Made by a program: the position numbers and the translations under genes. Below are positions 53,401 to 61,241 of a stretch of 64,000 bases of DNA, in pieces; within the stretch, counting starts at the first letter, position 1; each line of letters opens with the position of its first letter. Source of the stretch: Scytolyngbya sp. HA4215-MV1 (GTDB taxonomy: Bacteria; Cyanobacteriota; Cyanobacteriia; Leptolyngbyales; Leptolyngbyaceae); the NCBI GenBank assembly GCA_019359045.1, contig JAHHIA010000018.1:23556-87555 (forward strand), in the 5' to 3' direction. The notes below the pieces were generated by a model. The model did not search any database and had not been told where the DNA came from. It saw nothing but the letters and a program-made list of their open reading frames with translations.

Positions 53401-56217
53401 CGATCGCACCTCGGCTTTGGCAACGGTGTTGTATTCTACCTGGTTGCGTCGTTGTCCGCTGCCTTCCACCACGCGGGTGACACTGCTGTAGGTCATCTTT
53501 TGCAGTTCTACTCGCACCGCTTGGTTAGCGATCGCGCGTCCATTGGGATCGGTAACAATCACCGCCACGGAGAAGGGTTTGCCAGCATCAGCAACGAAAT
53601 CGCTTTTTAGTCCAATCAGGCGATCGCTGGGCAGAGCAATAAATGACTTTGTACTGGATACCGACAGATTGGACACATCAGAGACTTGAGCATCCACTTC
53701 GTAACGCATTGGGTAGGGCAAATCTTTTGCCACGGTGACAGTCTGGCTACTTTGTCCCTGAGGATTCAGCGTTTGATTAACCGTCAACACATCACTGGAT
53801 ACAGTGGGACTTTCTTCGGGCCAAAACCAGCGTCGCCCAAAGGAATAAGCATCCCAACCTTGAGGTACAAAGTATTCTTGTTTGCGGGTGACGTAGTATT
53901 CCACCCGTCCCCCTTCTACAGGCGGACCAAACAGATAGTTGCTCTGGGTGCTGGCAGTGACTGATTGATTCACCATCGCAAACGCCTGGTTCAAGTTGAG
54001 ATCAACTTTGAAGTTGGGCAACTTGAACTCTGCGACCCGAAAATCTCCGGTAATCTCGACGCCACGATCGCTCTTTGCTTTGATTACGTAGTAGCCCAGG
54101 GGCTGATTCTGGCTAAAAGTCACGGGGACTGAGAAGGTGCCAAATTCATTGGTGGTGTAATTACCGAGCAGTTTGGTTTTGCCATCGGGAGCATCCATGC
54201 TAACGGTATAGCGGGCGTTCTTATCTTGCTTCAACACGCCATCTTGAATGTAGTAAGCATTGCCGGTGAACCAGCCTTTTTCACCCGGTTGGTAAAGCTG
54301 ACGATCGGAGAAAAGGATACCGCGCGATTCCGGTGTGCCGCCCAACCAGCCAGCGTAGATGCCGTAACCATAGGAGCCGCTGTACTGGAGCGATCGGGTG
54401 AATGCCCAATCATTGCCTTCGTAAGCAATCGTCAACAATTCTGGTGCTTCATCGAAGCCCCCCGACGCTTTGCCAATACATTGCTGCAAGGCTTCGCGTG
54501 CTAACAGCAGGGTTCCAGTTTTGTCGGTGGTGCCTGTGGCACAGGGTTGGGGCTGAGGACGGGACTTTGCTCCCACTTTCGACTTATACACCTCCACCTT
54601 GACTCCGGCAGCGGCAGCACCATCCGATAGATGATGCACGCGTACCATACCCGATGTGGGAAACCACTGAGCAAACACGCCCAAATTCGTCAATTGAACC
54701 AGTCCGGTATAGGTCGGGATGCGCCATTTCTGCTTGCCATTGTCTGAATATTGATATGCGCGTGTCTGCACTCCGTATGCCAACGCTCCGGTGCTTCCCC
54801 CCAACTTTTGGGCAATGGGGACTGGGGTATGAATGGTTTGATTTTTCGGTTGTTTCGCCAGTTTGATCGTCTGCCATTCTGAGGTAGCAGGCAGCAGTCC
54901 TGCGGTTTGCAACGAGTACTCATCGGCATAGACCAGATCTTGAGGCTGGACTTTCTGATAAACCGCCTTGAAGCCACCCTCCGGCAAGTTGACGCTCGAC
55001 AGTTCCAGTTGCAGATTTTTGCCCGTGGGGAAGATGTTTAAGCCCGAGGGTGCCCAGAAATCAGCGGCGACATCTCCGGTCTGGTATTGGACATTGACGT
55101 TGCGCCCCAGGGTTTGCCCAAACTGGTCTTTCAGATTGGCACCGATCGTCAAGGTATAAGTCGTGTTCGGTTCAAATGCCCAGGGGTTGAGCTGAATCAC
55201 CCGATCGTCTTCATAGACGGTGCGAATTAAGCGCGTGCCTTGACGAATCGCAGGTTGCACTTTAATGTTGCTTTCCACACTGTCGGCATCCAGTCCGTTG
55301 TTAAATAACAACTGGGGTCCACCTGTGAGAAAGCGTCCATATGCCCCGCTCTGGTCAGGTTGATCGATCAGTTGCAACTCCTGAAATGTCAGGCTGGAGT
55401 AGGTGAAGATCTGGCTGGCAAAAGCAGTTTCGCTGAGCAGATTGCCTTTGAGCGATCGCAATCCCGGTGCAAATCGCAACGTGTATTGGGTTGCCTTTTG
55501 CAGCGATCGTTGGGGAGTCAACACGTAGGTCCAAGTGCGCTGTGACGGATCAAATTCTGCCCCCGCGGAAACAGAGTCATCGGCTTTTAGCTCGACTTTG
55601 AGGGGAACACTGCCCCCACCTGGCGCTGTCAGAGAAACCCGCTGCTGTAACGTATTCAAATCCAGTTCGGTATTGGAGGTGACCTCCAGTACTGGTTGCA
55701 AATCGAGCGGGTTGTCTGCGTTCCCCGGATTGCCATTGGTTCCAGGCAGATTGGTTAACTTAATGGGTTCAGTATTGAAAGTCCAGGAAAGATCCTGTTG
55801 CAATTGATGATTTTTCAGATCTGCCAGTCCCGCTTTCAGGGTCACTTTCGCCCGAAAGGCTTGAGGAATTGCCTGATCTGCCTGAAAACCTACCATGCGC
55901 GGAGTTAGGAAGCGAAATCGTCCCGGAATGGCAGGGGAAATCTCAAACTTTTCTAGAATCGCTTGCTGGTTAGGACTTTCCAAACTTTCCAGCGGAATCA
56001 GCGGTTCCTTAAACCGAATCCGAATCTGTGCCAGTGGGGGGGCTTCGCCCACCGGGCTGACCTGCTCAATCCACTCCGGCAACTGGGGACTCGCCACTGG
56101 CGTTACCACAGACAGCGGATTGTTATCAAAAAGTCCGGCTTTCCCCAACTGGGCAAAGCCTAAGACCAGAAGCAAGCTTAACAAAAAGGGAACCCAGAGT
56201 TTGCGGAACGCTGGCAT
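50500..56217 (-). CDS. Alpha-2-macroglobulin family protein, thioester motif not seen
   Basis: A giant 1905-residue envelope protein thought to trap foreign proteases. The signal or anchor peptide is at about 7-28. It continues with macroglobulin beta domains and a family N-terminal region (FKEPLIPLESLESPNQ). The core A2M domain is marked by TGISFKLPDDLTTWRVLAVATDGEMRFG (about 1255). At the place where thioester-bearing members have CxEQ, this protein has LPFLEPAASQL (about 1455), so no internal thioester can form; the alpha-toroid helices after it are kept. A C-terminal beta domain closes the chain. AGGAG before the ATG at 56217 fixes the start; the frame is open further upstream. No penicillin-binding protein 1C gene is adjacent. 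Confidence 0.9.
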   Translation of the reverse strand: MPAFRKLWVPFLLSLLLVLGFAQLGKAGLFDNNPLSVVTPVASPQLPEWIEQVSPVGEAPPLAQIRIRFKEPLIPLESLESPNQQAILEKFEISPAIPGRFRFLTPRMVGFQADQAIPQAFRAKVTLKAGLADLKNHQLQQDLSWTFNTEPIKLTNLPGTNGNPGNADNPLDLQPVLEVTSNTELDLNTLQQRVSLTAPGGGSVPLKVELKADDSVSAGAEFDPSQRTWTYVLTPQRSLQKATQYTLRFAPGLRSLKGNLLSETAFASQIFTYSSLTFQELQLIDQPDQSGAYGRFLTGGPQLLFNNGLDADSVESNIKVQPAIRQGTRLIRTVYEDDRVIQLNPWAFEPNTTYTLTIGANLKDQFGQTLGRNVNVQYQTGDVAADFWAPSGLNIFPTGKNLQLELSSVNLPEGGFKAVYQKVQPQDLVYADEYSLQTAGLLPATSEWQTIKLAKQPKNQTIHTPVPIAQKLGGSTGALAYGVQTRAYQYSDNGKQKWRIPTYTGLVQLTNLGVFAQWFPTSGMVRVHHLSDGAAAAGVKVEVYKSKVGAKSRPQPQPCATGTTDKTGTLLLAREALQQCIGKASGGFDEAPELLTIAYEGNDWAFTRSLQYSGSYGYGIYAGWLGGTPESRGILFSDRQLYQPGEKGWFTGNAYYIQDGVLKQDKNARYTVSMDAPDGKTKLLGNYTTNEFGTFSVPVTFSQNQPLGYYVIKAKSDRGVEITGDFRVAEFKLPNFKVDLNLNQAFAMVNQSVTASTQSNYLFGPPVEGGRVEYYVTRKQEYFVPQGWDAYSFGRRWFWPEESPTVSSDVLTVNQTLNPQGQSSQTVTVAKDLPYPMRYEVDAQVSDVSNLSVSSTKSFIALPSDRLIGLKSDFVADAGKPFSVAVIVTDPNGRAIANQAVRVELQKMTYSSVTRVVEGSGQRRNQVEYNTVAKAEVRSGSQAETVTLTPPESGTYRIRANFADASSEATAADAQIWATGDTPVYWGGRYRNNRIDLKLDKETYEPGETATVLIQSPYPEAELYLAVVRHQTLYRTVIKVSGSAPKVQFQVTPDMLPNAAVEAVLVRQGEPLTKVAPGSLKNLVGVGFAPFQVGIKEKYLQVEVKPTAASLAPGSQQTVEVQLKNAQGQPSAGQFTVMVVNDAVLQLSGYRPPDLVKTVYAEQDISTRFADNRPDVVLDPIPSPLQKGWGFGGGFAAGAGDTRIRKDFQPLAYYGTLVADATGRTGISFKLPDDLTTWRVLAVATDGEMRFGQGESTFLATQPLLTNPLLPQFARPGDRLQAGLSVINNTGKTGTVSINGTLSGSLQFANGAAGVETIQRDVTTSARAFRYPIVATQPGTAKIQFSSKLDNATDAFEVPLEVKPLEVTEQVVESGTTTTQVKLPLRVDANVVSSTGGLDIALASTLIPEISAPAKQVLWEEQLPFLEPAASQLAIAANLQILSRQYGQSFAEFDPVKQAAKALDRLQQLQRPDDGFASYPGQEQSDPFVSPYAAHSLAQATAAGLKVDANLVNRLKKYLSSLLANPGQYEFCREGLCKSQLRLEALSALAALGDRRSDFLADIYAQRQHLSVVEQIKLARHLALFPDWQDEATSLTGEIRKIVYETGRTATINMPETWEWLSSPTAVQAQALRLFIAQKSNVDSLDRLFEGLLSLRRDGAWATTYDNAEALTALVDYGQLQPTPPDFTAMAELAGKQLGTAQFQGYQKPSVEIAVPMADLPRGQNDLVLSKSGEGILHYLAAYRYRLQGDQPGRLSGLRVNRVIRPANQPQAVQTIGLAPPAQPLTVKPGQVFDIGLEITTDHPIDHLVITDPLPAGFEAIDASFQTSTPYFQAQSDSWQIDYQTIYHDRVVAYGNQFDAGVYTLHYLVRSVTPGVFLYPGAEAHLQYAPEEFGRTASSSLVVAE

Positions 56218-56405
56218 GGTCGATCTCCTCACAGGGCAAAGTCGGCGATCGTTCAGGTTTTTCGGACAGCATCCTGGCGATCGAATATTGGGCACAAAGT
56301 TGAACTAACACCAGTGCTACACCGGATACCGGGTGACTTCCTCTAGATAGCCATAAATCTTTACGGTGATTGGGGAAAAGTCGCGGCATCAACGATCACT
56401 AGCCT

Positions 56406-57386
56406 TTAATGGCTAGACGGGGCGATCGACAACGGCAAAATATTGAGTTGGTGACGCACATCTTCCAGGGGCTTGTCTAACCACTGCCAAAAATCCCAGC
56501 CATCTGAGAGATCCGTATTCACCTGAGAACCTCGTTCCACTGCCCGCAAAAACAAGTCTGCCAATCCTGTTTCTGCTAGAATTCCCTGCATGGGTGGAGT
56601 GTCAATTGGCACGATTTTCACGCCTGCACTGAACTGAAGCAATACAAAAAGAATGACATAAAAGGGATTGTGCTCGCGGTACCCTGCAACAAAGCCTGCC
56701 ACCTGCACTTCGCCCTCTGGCTGGGTAGAGTAGCCCGCCAAAATATGGCTCAAGTCGTGATAGACGCCACTTTCAGGAAATCCATACTTCTCACCAGGGA
56801 AGGCAAAGCCATTGTCGTGGTAGTGCTGCCAGAGGCTATATCCCAGAGTATTTTGGGGGAAGTGCTCCAGGGTATGATACTTGGCAGCTAGGGCGGGTTC
56901 TTCTGCAAAGCCACGCAAGCCTAGAATTGCTCGGATACTCTCCAGCAAACCATGCTGTTGAAATTGGTCTTGTACCATGTCGCGAATGTGCGATCGCCGC
57001 ATAAAATCCAGTCGAAACAACAGCATTTGTTGCTCAGCCAATAGTTTCAAATCCCATAATTCTGGAAGGCTAATTTGCAACGCTGTGGCAAATTCCTCGA
57101 CTTGCTTCGCCTGTTGCTCCGATGGCACTCCATCTGTCAGGCTCATCACAATCATTCCTTGTACAAACTGTCGGCGCAGCGCTGGATCGGAAAAACCCGC
57201 TGCTAGCTCTGCGGGGGCGATCGTGGGGAGCGTTGCCAGATCAAAATGGGTGCGCAGGATCTGTCGTTGAGCAGCTTGCAATAGATTCAGTGCTGGCAAA
57301 GAAATCTCTCCTGATGCTGCTGCAACCATTTTCATAGCACGTAACCCCAGTTCTGCTTCCTGTAGCGATGGATGGAGAAGTTTCAC
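56406..57386 (-). CDS. TerB-Coq4 fusion protein
   Basis: A 326-residue protein. The N-terminal half (about 5-125) looks like a TerB-type helical domain (MVAAASGEISLPALNLLQ, VMSLTDGVPSEQQAKQVEEFATAL). The C-terminal half carries an exact Coq4-type metal motif H-D-x-x-H-x11-E (HDLSH, then ILAGYSTQPEG, then E) preceded by a Tyr/His/Phe-rich stretch (LWQHYHDNGFAFPGEKYGFP). The same GYSTQ is found in the Coq4-like protein at 28015-28524. It is on the same strand as the large macroglobulin, 188 bp upstream of its ATG. The biochemical role is unknown. The start is the ATG at 57386. Confidence 0.75.
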   Translation of the reverse strand: MKLLHPSLQEAELGLRAMKMVAAASGEISLPALNLLQAAQRQILRTHFDLATLPTIAPAELAAGFSDPALRRQFVQGMIVMSLTDGVPSEQQAKQVEEFATALQISLPELWDLKLLAEQQMLLFRLDFMRRSHIRDMVQDQFQQHGLLESIRAILGLRGFAEEPALAAKYHTLEHFPQNTLGYSLWQHYHDNGFAFPGEKYGFPESGVYHDLSHILAGYSTQPEGEVQVAGFVAGYREHNPFYVILFVLLQFSAGVKIVPIDTPPMQGILAETGLADLFLRAVERGSQVNTDLSDGWDFWQWLDKPLEDVRHQLNILPLSIAPSSH

Positions 57387-57604
57387 TGTAGGAGTCCTAG
57401 CGTATTGGTCGGCTTGAGTCTAGCACAAACCCATTTTGAAACTGTAGACCTCACTATCAGCGCATTCTCTATCAGCAGCGCCTTACAGTGACCGCTGACG
57501 AATACTGGCCCCAACCTTATCGCTCCAGTTGTGGGATTCACGTTAGTCTGAAAAAAGATAGAGCTTGCCTGAAGAAGGCGAAACAGTGAATTGATTGACA
57601 CGCA

Positions 57605-57770
57605 GGTGAATTGACGTTTGAAGGAGGAGCGAAAGGCGAGCACAATATCGGTGTCAGGTAAAACACGCGATCTCTCAATCTCACCAAAATGGATGAAGCA
57701 TGGATCGTCAGTGATCGTCCAGCCCTCTTTTTCGAGGACACGTCGGATAGTACCATGAAACAGGTTTTGC
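57605..57770 (-). pseudogene. Chimeric remnant: xisH 5' part joined to xisI 3' part
   Basis: One minus-strand frame reads FHGTIRRVLEKEGWTITDD and then FGEIERSRV, like the N-terminus of XisH. It passes directly into DIVLAFRSSFKRQFT, the C-terminus of XisI (the intact XisI nearby ends DIVLAFHSPFKRQFT). The expected XisH catalytic core and the XisI N-terminus are missing, so an internal deletion fused two adjacent genes. The start codon region is also broken. It lies just downstream of the intact xisI on the same strand. Confidence 0.72.
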
Positions 57771-57890
57771 TATGGGTCTTAGTCCTCCACTGCCGCAAGC
57801 GCTTTTAGGGTTGCTTTTTCTACTTCGGTTACGCCTTTGACGACCGTGTTGTTCATATTGAGTAGGTGGAGGCGATCTCAATTTCCATCG

Positions 57891-58226
57891 TCATCCCACT
57901 GCAAACTCAGTGAATTGACGTTTGAAGGGAGAGTGAAATGCTAGCACGATGTCTTCTTTGGGCACACCTCGCTCCACTAGTTCATTGGCAATGCCACCTT
58001 CAGTTCCATCGTGTTGAATCCAGATTTTTTCGTTCTTAATGTCTAAATGTAAGATGCAGCCATAGACGCGGCGTTTGTTTGACCAGCCCACATGAACAAC
58101 TTGGTAGCGATCGCGCATCGGATCAAAAATTGCTTCGGCGTCAACGTCTTCATTGCTAGCTTTGATTTCGCTATAGGTTTGCAATAATTCCTGAACCAGT
58201 TGCCGATAGCGTTCTACTTTTGCCAT
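57891..58226 (-). CDS. xisI: XisI family protein
   Basis: A 111-residue protein of the XisI family, first known as a controlling factor for excision of the fdxN element in heterocystous cyanobacteria and common in cyanobacteria as a XisH partner. The pattern is complete: MAKVERYRQLVQELLQTYSE, DRYQVVHVGWSNKRRVYG, IWIQHDGTEGGIANELVERG, and a C-terminal FKRQFTEFAVG. It overlaps the upstream 291-residue gene by 13 bp, so the two are translated together. Normally a XisH of ~140 residues sits in that position; here the partner is longer and different. Confidence 0.92.
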   Translation of the reverse strand: MAKVERYRQLVQELLQTYSEIKASNEDVDAEAIFDPMRDRYQVVHVGWSNKRRVYGCILHLDIKNEKIWIQHDGTEGGIANELVERGVPKEDIVLAFHSPFKRQFTEFAVG

Positions 58227-59089
58227 AGTACGATAACCTCTTCTGCGGGTTCATAAATGATGAGATGGACTTGATAGCGCTGGATCAACAATCGCGGTAA
58301 CTCCAGACTAAAGAAGGAATCATAAGCATCTACAGGAATCGCTAGATAAAGTATGCGATCGAACCGATTTCGCCGCACGGGTACATTGATAATCCACTCA
58401 AAGTAATCGGTTTCCCAGACCTCATATTTCTCAAACCGATACCCCAAGGTCTCAAACCAACCCCGCATTTGCTGTGCCAGGGCAAAAGTAAAGGGAGTAG
58501 GAATGATGGCTGGAGGAGACTGCTCACGCTCCTCCGCTGCGGGTAATGACAGTTCTCCCTGAATTGCCAACCGTGCCATCTCAGTACGGATGCCTTCCAG
58601 GGTAGGTAGGCGATTCAGGCGCTCCTGTAGGATGCTGATTTGCCGATGCAGAGATTCGAGCCGCTGATTGGTCAACACTTCCGCTGGGGTACGGGTGCGC
58701 CTGGCAATCTCGATGAAGACCGCTGCAAACTCATAAAACTCTCTGCGGGCACTCATCCCCAACGTTTGGAGCTCCTCTCCCAACGCATGTCCTGCTAGAA
58801 ATTCCTCCCCTGCTTTGAGCAGAAAGGTGGGATTGTTCTGATCCAGTGCTCTGCGAAAAATCTGCTGAATCTCAGACTGGCGAAAAATTTCTAGCACTGG
58901 CTTCGGTTTACCAATCCCATATTCCACCAGGGCGTACTGATAGACGGCTGTGAAATCTGCTGGTGGATGATCGGGGTTCAGGTTGAGCTGCTTCAGCAGC
59001 TTGATCACCCTCTCATGACGCTGAAGTTTGTCCTTCCCGATGGAGGTTCCAAACCCAAGAATGGCGCTGATTAACCCACCCAAATCCAT
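58214..59089 (-). CDS. XisI partner with long N-terminal extension and XisH-like C-terminus
   Basis: A 291-residue protein. The last ~90 residues (FDRILYLAIPVDAYDSFFS, LIQRYQVHLIIYEPAEEVIVLW) resemble the end of XisH. The first ~190 are not XisH: a glycine-rich hydrophobic start (MDLGGLISAILGFGTSIGK), a helical region (FEIFRQSEIQQIFRRALDQ-like helices), and a coiled-coil stretch (about 163-185, LESLHRQISILQERLNRL). The XisH nuclease-like core seems replaced or reduced; WETDYFEWIINV might hold acidic active-site residues. AGGAG supports ATG 59089. It overlaps xisI by 13 bp. Fusion or extended XisH-type is my inference; the N-terminal domain is unidentified. Confidence 0.65.
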   Translation of the reverse strand: MDLGGLISAILGFGTSIGKDKLQRHERVIKLLKQLNLNPDHPPADFTAVYQYALVEYGIGKPKPVLEIFRQSEIQQIFRRALDQNNPTFLLKAGEEFLAGHALGEELQTLGMSARREFYEFAAVFIEIARRTRTPAEVLTNQRLESLHRQISILQERLNRLPTLEGIRTEMARLAIQGELSLPAAEEREQSPPAIIPTPFTFALAQQMRGWFETLGYRFEKYEVWETDYFEWIINVPVRRNRFDRILYLAIPVDAYDSFFSLELPRLLIQRYQVHLIIYEPAEEVIVLWQK

Positions 59090-59205
59090 CACAGGTTGGC
59101 TCCTAACGTCTGATGTTTTCAGCTTGCGGTTGGGAGAGTTTTGTTAAAGTCCAAATGGATCGATCGCAAACTCCTTGTTGAGTATTTTATCCCTTCACCA
59201 TTCGA

Positions 59206-60189
59206 TCATTCAGGTGCCGTCGCCCCAACTGGGCGCACAGCCTCATCAATTTGTTGCAGTAGGTCTGAGTCAAGTCGCGGAATCAAATCGATCGCCTGCA
59301 TATTTTCAACGACTTGGACTGCGCGGCTGGCTCCCGTAATCACGGTACTGACATGAGGATTACTCGCGCACCACGCGATCGCCAACTGAGAAAGCGTGCA
59401 ACCCAGTTTGTCGCTAATAGGGCGCAGACGCTCAGTGGCAGCCACCCAATCCGGATTAGTCACTGTTGCTTGCAACCATTCATAGCCAGGCAGGGTTGAG
59501 CGGCTCCCAGCAGGAACGCCCTTGGCATATTTGCCCGTCAGTACCCCCGACGCGAGCGGACTCCAGGTGGTCAATCCCAGTCCCAGATCTTCGTAGAGCC
59601 GAGCATATTCCTGTTCCACTCGCTGACGATGGAACAAGTTGTACTGGGGTTGCTCCATAATCGGTTTGTGGAGATGGTGACGATCGGCAAGGTGCCAGGC
59701 GCTCACAATCTCCGCTGCTGACCATTCCGAGGTGCCCCAGTACAAAGCTTTGCCCTGCTGGATCATGTCATGCATTGCCCAGACGGTTTCTTCGATCGGG
59801 GTGTGGGGATCGGGGCGATGGCAGAACACCAGGTCTATATAGTCCAGTTGCAAGCGCTGGAGAGAACCCTCAATCGCATGGCGCAAATATTTACGGTTAA
59901 GCGTGTTTTTCCGGTTGGGTCCGTCGGCAATTCCCCAATAGAATTTGGTGGAAATGATGTAGGATTCTCGCTCCCAACCCAGCTGCTTTAAAGCATTTCC
60001 CATCAGGATTTCGGATTTTCCGCCAGAATAGACTTCAGCGTTGTCAAAGAAATTTACACCCGCATCTCTAGCAACCGATAGAGTTTCGATCGCGGTATTT
60101 TCATCAACCTGATTGCCGTAGGTCACCCAAGATCCCAGCGATAGTTCACTGACTTGTAAACCAGAGCGTCCCAAGCGTCGATATCTCAT
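59206..60189 (-). CDS. Aldo/keto reductase, voltage-channel beta-subunit-like
   Basis: A 327-residue NADPH-dependent reductase of the AKR6/AKR14 type (YghZ and Kv-beta relatives). The catalytic tetrad is present: Asp and Tyr in [11 protein letters not shown], Lys in ISTKFYWG, His in VFCHRPDP. The NADP site lies in the late loop [16 protein letters not shown]. The TIM-barrel opening is [27 protein letters not shown] before ATG 60189 fixes the start; the frame is open 12 residues further. Likely role: detoxifying aldehydes or methylglyoxal (family knowledge). Confidence 0.92.
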   Translation of the reverse strand: MRYRRLGRSGLQVSELSLGSWVTYGNQVDENTAIETLSVARDAGVNFFDNAEVYSGGKSEILMGNALKQLGWERESYIISTKFYWGIADGPNRKNTLNRKYLRHAIEGSLQRLQLDYIDLVFCHRPDPHTPIEETVWAMHDMIQQGKALYWGTSEWSAAEIVSAWHLADRHHLHKPIMEQPQYNLFHRQRVEQEYARLYEDLGLGLTTWSPLASGVLTGKYAKGVPAGSRSTLPGYEWLQATVTNPDWVAATERLRPISDKLGCTLSQLAIAWCASNPHVSTVITGASRAVQVVENMQAIDLIPRLDSDLLQQIDEAVRPVGATAPE

Positions 60190-60397
60190 GCCCAATTCTC
60201 CTTGCAGGAATTCAATCGCTGACAAATTGTTTTACTGCGAAAGCAAGCTGTTTGTCATGTATCTTCGTGTCGATTAAGAGGGGCTTTACACCTAATCGGC
60301 TCAAAGCGTTTCGAGTCGTATTGGTCAAACCAGTGACTGACCTCGGAGATTGCGCTCAGACCCGTGAACCCCGATCGCAACACGGGTCTGTTGCACC

Positions 60398-61000
60398 CTA
60401 TTCCTCTGCCAAAATGGCGTAAATTTCTCGCTTCGTTCGTTCTAGCAATTCCTTAGCGCGATTGATGCGATCGGAATTACCGCTCCGAGCCACCTGCATT
60501 ACTGCGCCTGCTAGCTCCATTGCGGCCTGCCGCAGCTGATTGAACTCCTGGGGCTTATTTTTAAACGTCTCCCAAGAGACCCCTTGCGGTTCTTGCTGAG
60601 CACGCTCAGCCAGGAACTGTCTGCCCGTGTCTGTAATCGTATAAACTCGCTTGCCTTCTGTGGTCTCGCTGATCACATATCCCCCATCTTCTAGGAGTTG
60701 CAGCGTAGGGTAAACAGAACCTGGACTGAGGCGGCGAAAGCCACCGTAACGCGTTTCCATGCGTTTGATCAGGTCATAGCCGTGACTGGGTTGCTCGGCT
60801 AATAATTCCAGCAATAGAAATTTGATGTCTCCCCGGCGAGTGCGGATCTCATCTTCACCCCCCAAGCCAAACATCTCTTCCATAAAGTGCTTGCCACGAG
60901 CATGTCTGCCCTGATGAAAACAATGACGGGCAAAAGGTTCATCGGCAACAACGCCTGCCCAAGCTGGAGCGTGAAAATGAGCGCGAAAGTGTCTAAACAT
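60398..61000 (-). CDS. PadR family transcriptional regulator, His-rich N-terminus
   Basis: A 200-residue repressor. The N-terminal ~50 residues are rich in His, Arg and Gly (RHFRAHFHAP, RHCFHQGRHARGKH), perhaps a metal- or ligand-sensing tail. The winged helix-turn-helix is at about 57-135 (RRGDIKFLLLELLAEQPSHGYDLIKRMETRYGG, SPGSVYPTLQLLEDGGYV). A C-terminal helical dimer domain follows. A palindrome of the kind expected for this group lies 33 bp upstream of the gene (61033-61064), suggesting autoregulation. Its other target could be topA, the aldo/keto reductase, or unlinked genes. Confidence 0.88.
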   Translation of the reverse strand: MFRHFRAHFHAPAWAGVVADEPFARHCFHQGRHARGKHFMEEMFGLGGEDEIRTRRGDIKFLLLELLAEQPSHGYDLIKRMETRYGGFRRLSPGSVYPTLQLLEDGGYVISETTEGKRVYTITDTGRQFLAERAQQEPQGVSWETFKNKPQEFNQLRQAAMELAGAVMQVARSGNSDRINRAKELLERTKREIYAILAEE

Positions 61001-61032
61001 TGATTGATTCCGTGAACAACTGCCTCCAGTAT

Positions 61033-61064
61033 ACGATATATCAAAATGTATCGCGATATATCGT
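61033..61064. promoter_or_regulatory. Palindromic operator, probably for PadR
   Basis: ACGATATATC and GATATATCGT form 10-bp inverted arms 12 bp apart, and the right half contains its own CGATATATCG palindrome. Located between the divergent padR and topA genes, 33 bp upstream of padR. AT-rich palindromes containing ATATATCG fit the binding sites of this PadR group. Confidence 0.65.
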
Positions 61065-61241
61065 TAAAAGATTGGGGCTAGGCGAACCAAATTAGGGATT
61101 GTGAATATCCACTGATCCAATGGCAAGCCGTGCGATTGGGGCGATTGGAACAACAGATGTATGTAGAGGCTGTCAGCGATCGTACCCTTCTATTTTTCCT
61201 AGATCGCTTGTACTATAAAGAGACTGATCTGGAACCGACCT

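Noticed and set aside
57779..57856. 25-codon minus-strand frame MNNTVVKGVTEVEKATLKAL between xisI and the chimera
   Set aside because: Could be a tiny peptide or the end of a lost gene; too short and without a family, so not called.
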